DNA of 13,734 nt from CAKQOE01 sp963627215 (GTDB taxonomy: Bacteria > Bacillota > Clostridia > Peptostreptococcales > Anaerovoracaceae), in assembly GCA_963627215.1 (NCBI GenBank), contig CAVGAH010000054.1, forward strand, positions 1 to 13,734, read 5' to 3'. The notes under the pieces are model-generated. The model saw nothing but the letters and a program-made list of their open reading frames with translations. It did not search any database and was not told where the DNA came from. Below, in pieces: positions 12,477 to 13,734 of the stretch (positions within the stretch are counted from its first letter, which is position 1; each line of letters opens with the position of its first letter). The position numbers and the translations under genes are program-made.

Positions 12477-13223
12477 TTATTTTTCTGCCATAGTGAAAAA
12501 ACGTTCAAGCTCTTCGGTCTCATACTTAGTAATAAGATTAAAAAGCTCCTGAACGCCTTTCTGTTTAGAAGTCTCATACATCCTGAAGCACCTGTAATAT
12601 TTGCCGGAATCACGCTGCTTTATATTTACAGGCAGAAAACCGGCTTTCATGAGCTGAAGGTTCATAAGCATGCGCCCCGTGCGGCCGTTCCCGTCTATAA
12701 AAGGGTGTATAGTCTCAAAACGCAGATGAGTCTGAGCTATCCGTTCAAAAAGCTCATCATCGCCGTTCATAATATTACAGAGCGTGTCCATGGCAGCCGT
12801 GATGTTTTCGTGAGGCAGCATTTGAATATTTCCGACATGAACAGGTATTTTACGGTATACCCCAGCATTATCGACATCAAAGAAAAGAATATTTTTATGA
12901 ATGCGAGCAATGGAATCAAGTGATATCTCAGGCAAAGTTACGATATAGTCCCAGGCATGGCTGCATCCAAATACTTCCATATTTTCCACTGCAGAATAAT
13001 CATTAAGAAAAGAATCAGACTTTATTATATATGCCGTGTCATATTCGGTAACAGGACTGCCCTCGATGGCGTTCGTATTAAAAACGTAAGACGCTTTAAA
13101 ATCGTCTATATACCTTTGAAATACAGCAGAATGAGGGTGAAGACTCATGTATTCCAGGAAGCGCTCTTTGCCGGCGGTAAGCGCTTCAAGCGTTATATCG
13201 CTGTTCCGGGTATTTTTCAGCAT
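12477..13223 (-). CDS. Fic-domain protein with N-terminal inhibitory motif
   Basis: This is a 248-residue Fic (filamentation induced by cAMP) protein. The active-site motif HPFIDGNGRTGR (173-184) is complete, including the catalytic H173 and the phosphate-binding D177 and arginines, so AMP transfer to a target hydroxyl is expected. An inhibitory-helix motif of the form [S/T]xxxE[G/N] is present as TNAIEG (50-55), with E54 able to block ATP binding; this places it with the self-inhibited Fic proteins carrying the motif N-terminally. There is no antitoxin-like partner beside it, as expected when inhibition is built in. The start at 13223 follows GGAAGGA by 7 nt. It lies 24 nt after the PadR-type gene and is probably co-transcribed with it. 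The target is unknown. Confidence 0.9.
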   Translation of the reverse strand: MLKNTRNSDITLEALTAGKERFLEYMSLHPHSAVFQRYIDDFKASYVFNTNAIEGSPVTEYDTAYIIKSDSFLNDYSAVENMEVFGCSHAWDYIVTLPEISLDSIARIHKNILFFDVDNAGVYRKIPVHVGNIQMLPHENITAAMDTLCNIMNGDDELFERIAQTHLRFETIHPFIDGNGRTGRMLMNLQLMKAGFLPVNIKQRDSGKYYRCFRMYETSKQKGVQELFNLITKYETEELERFFTMAEK

Positions 13224-13247
13224 GATATTTTCCTTCCTTCTTATTCA

Positions 13248-13598
13248 TCAGCTTTCGGGCGGTATCTCACTGCAGGCAAGTATCGCCGCGATACCGTCAG
13301 TTATCTTCTGATAATCCTCAAGCAGATTGCTGAGCCGCGCAAGCCCTTTTTCCTCTATATGGTAATAAACGCGCACGCGCCTTTTGCCGACCTGCTCCTC
13401 GCGGTCAGATATGAATTCGTTATTAAGAAGCTTGTAGAGAGTAGGGTAGAGCGTGCTCTCGTTCACATCCATATTTCCGCCCGAAAGCCTGCTGATAAGC
13501 GTGCTCAGCTGATAACCGTACAGGTCCTTCTTGCTTAACAGAAAAAGTATGATAAGCTCGACCGTTCCCATTTTAAAACTGCTGCGTCCTCTTGCCAT
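13248..13598 (-). CDS. PadR-family transcriptional regulator
   Basis: This is a 116-residue winged-helix regulator. KDLYGYQLSTLISRL (24-38), STLYPTLYKLLNNEFISD (48-65) and the wing RRVRVYYHIEEKGLARL (73-89) are typical of PadR. The short C-terminal helix (about 90-110) would make a dimer, as in the small PadR-s2/LmrR-like subfamily. AAAGG lies about 10 nt before the ATG. It is the first gene of a two-gene unit with the Fic gene. PadR proteins usually repress their own operon and are released by small hydrophobic or phenolic ligands, so the Fic gene may be under such control. This last point is inference from the family and spacing. Confidence 0.9.
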   Translation of the reverse strand: MARGRSSFKMGTVELIILFLLSKKDLYGYQLSTLISRLSGGNMDVNESTLYPTLYKLLNNEFISDREEQVGKRRVRVYYHIEEKGLARLSNLLEDYQKITDGIAAILACSEIPPES

Positions 13599-13734
13599 AA
13601 ATATTGAACCTTTATTTAAGATACCTTTCCATTTTTTTGAATGTCTAATAGTATGTCCTTTTGTAAATTCAGGACGCCTACTGTTGCCTGCGAAATATAC
13701 GTAACGCTCCGTTTACAGGGAATTTCAACTACGC
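13599..13734. other. upstream region of the PadR-Fic unit, no clear promoter
   Basis: This is the right edge of the window, without a visible gene. ATGTC occurs at 13641-13645 and 13653-13657, around the sequence TAATAGT. On the minus strand TACTAT is -10-like but no matching -35 box was found at the proper distance. Confidence 0.3.

Overview
The window looks like a fermentative low-to-mid GC Firmicute, probably a clostridial anaerobe. The grounds are AT-rich intergenic DNA, strong AGGAG-type ribosome sites, frequent AGA and ATA codons, the PdxS/PdxT route to vitamin B6, and butyrate-kinase-type energy genes. A run of ten Ns at 11197-11206 shows it comes from a draft assembly. No rRNA, tRNA, CRISPR array, transposase or phage gene was seen.

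Layout from left to right. (1) 252-1109 (+): a Nit2/omega-amidase-like nitrilase-family gene with its own promoter and terminator. (2) 1669-7609 (+): a five-gene operon of CoA-acylating aldehyde dehydrogenase, phosphotransacylase, butyrate-kinase-family kinase, iron-dependent alcohol dehydrogenase and an OFA-type MFS carboxylate transporter. It sits behind a promoter overlapped by a 35-bp interrupted palindrome and a leader of about 220 nt. (3) 7913-8638 (-): a FadR/GntR-family regulator, flanked on both sides by copies of a 70-76 bp element that ends in a covarying bidirectional terminator hairpin. The right copy lies about 150 nt downstream of a near-consensus promoter, so it may end a small RNA. 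(4) 9147-10681 (-): pdxS-pdxT, the two subunits of PLP synthase, divergent from (5) 10909-12388 (+), a MocR/PdxR-type regulator-aminotransferase fusion interrupted by the assembly gap. (6) 12477-13598 (-): a PadR-type regulator followed by a Fic-domain protein.

How the genes work together. The central operon can pass an acyl group between acid, acyl-phosphate, acyl-CoA, aldehyde and alcohol. Run one way, it dismutates an aldehyde (or oxidises an alcohol) and makes ATP; run the other way, it reduces an acid to an alcohol at ATP cost. No aldehyde-forming enzyme is present, so the substrate is unknown. Substitutions in the kinase signature, including two new arginines, suggest the acyl group is not plain butyrate and may be anionic; a sulfonate or a dicarboxylate semialdehyde are candidates. 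The GntR protein is the likely local regulator, and the repeated element with its Shine-Dalgarno-complementary segment may be a post-transcriptional partner. Both ideas are inference. The pdxST/MocR pair is a recognisable vitamin B6 module. The PadR-Fic pair is a small regulated AMPylation-type unit.
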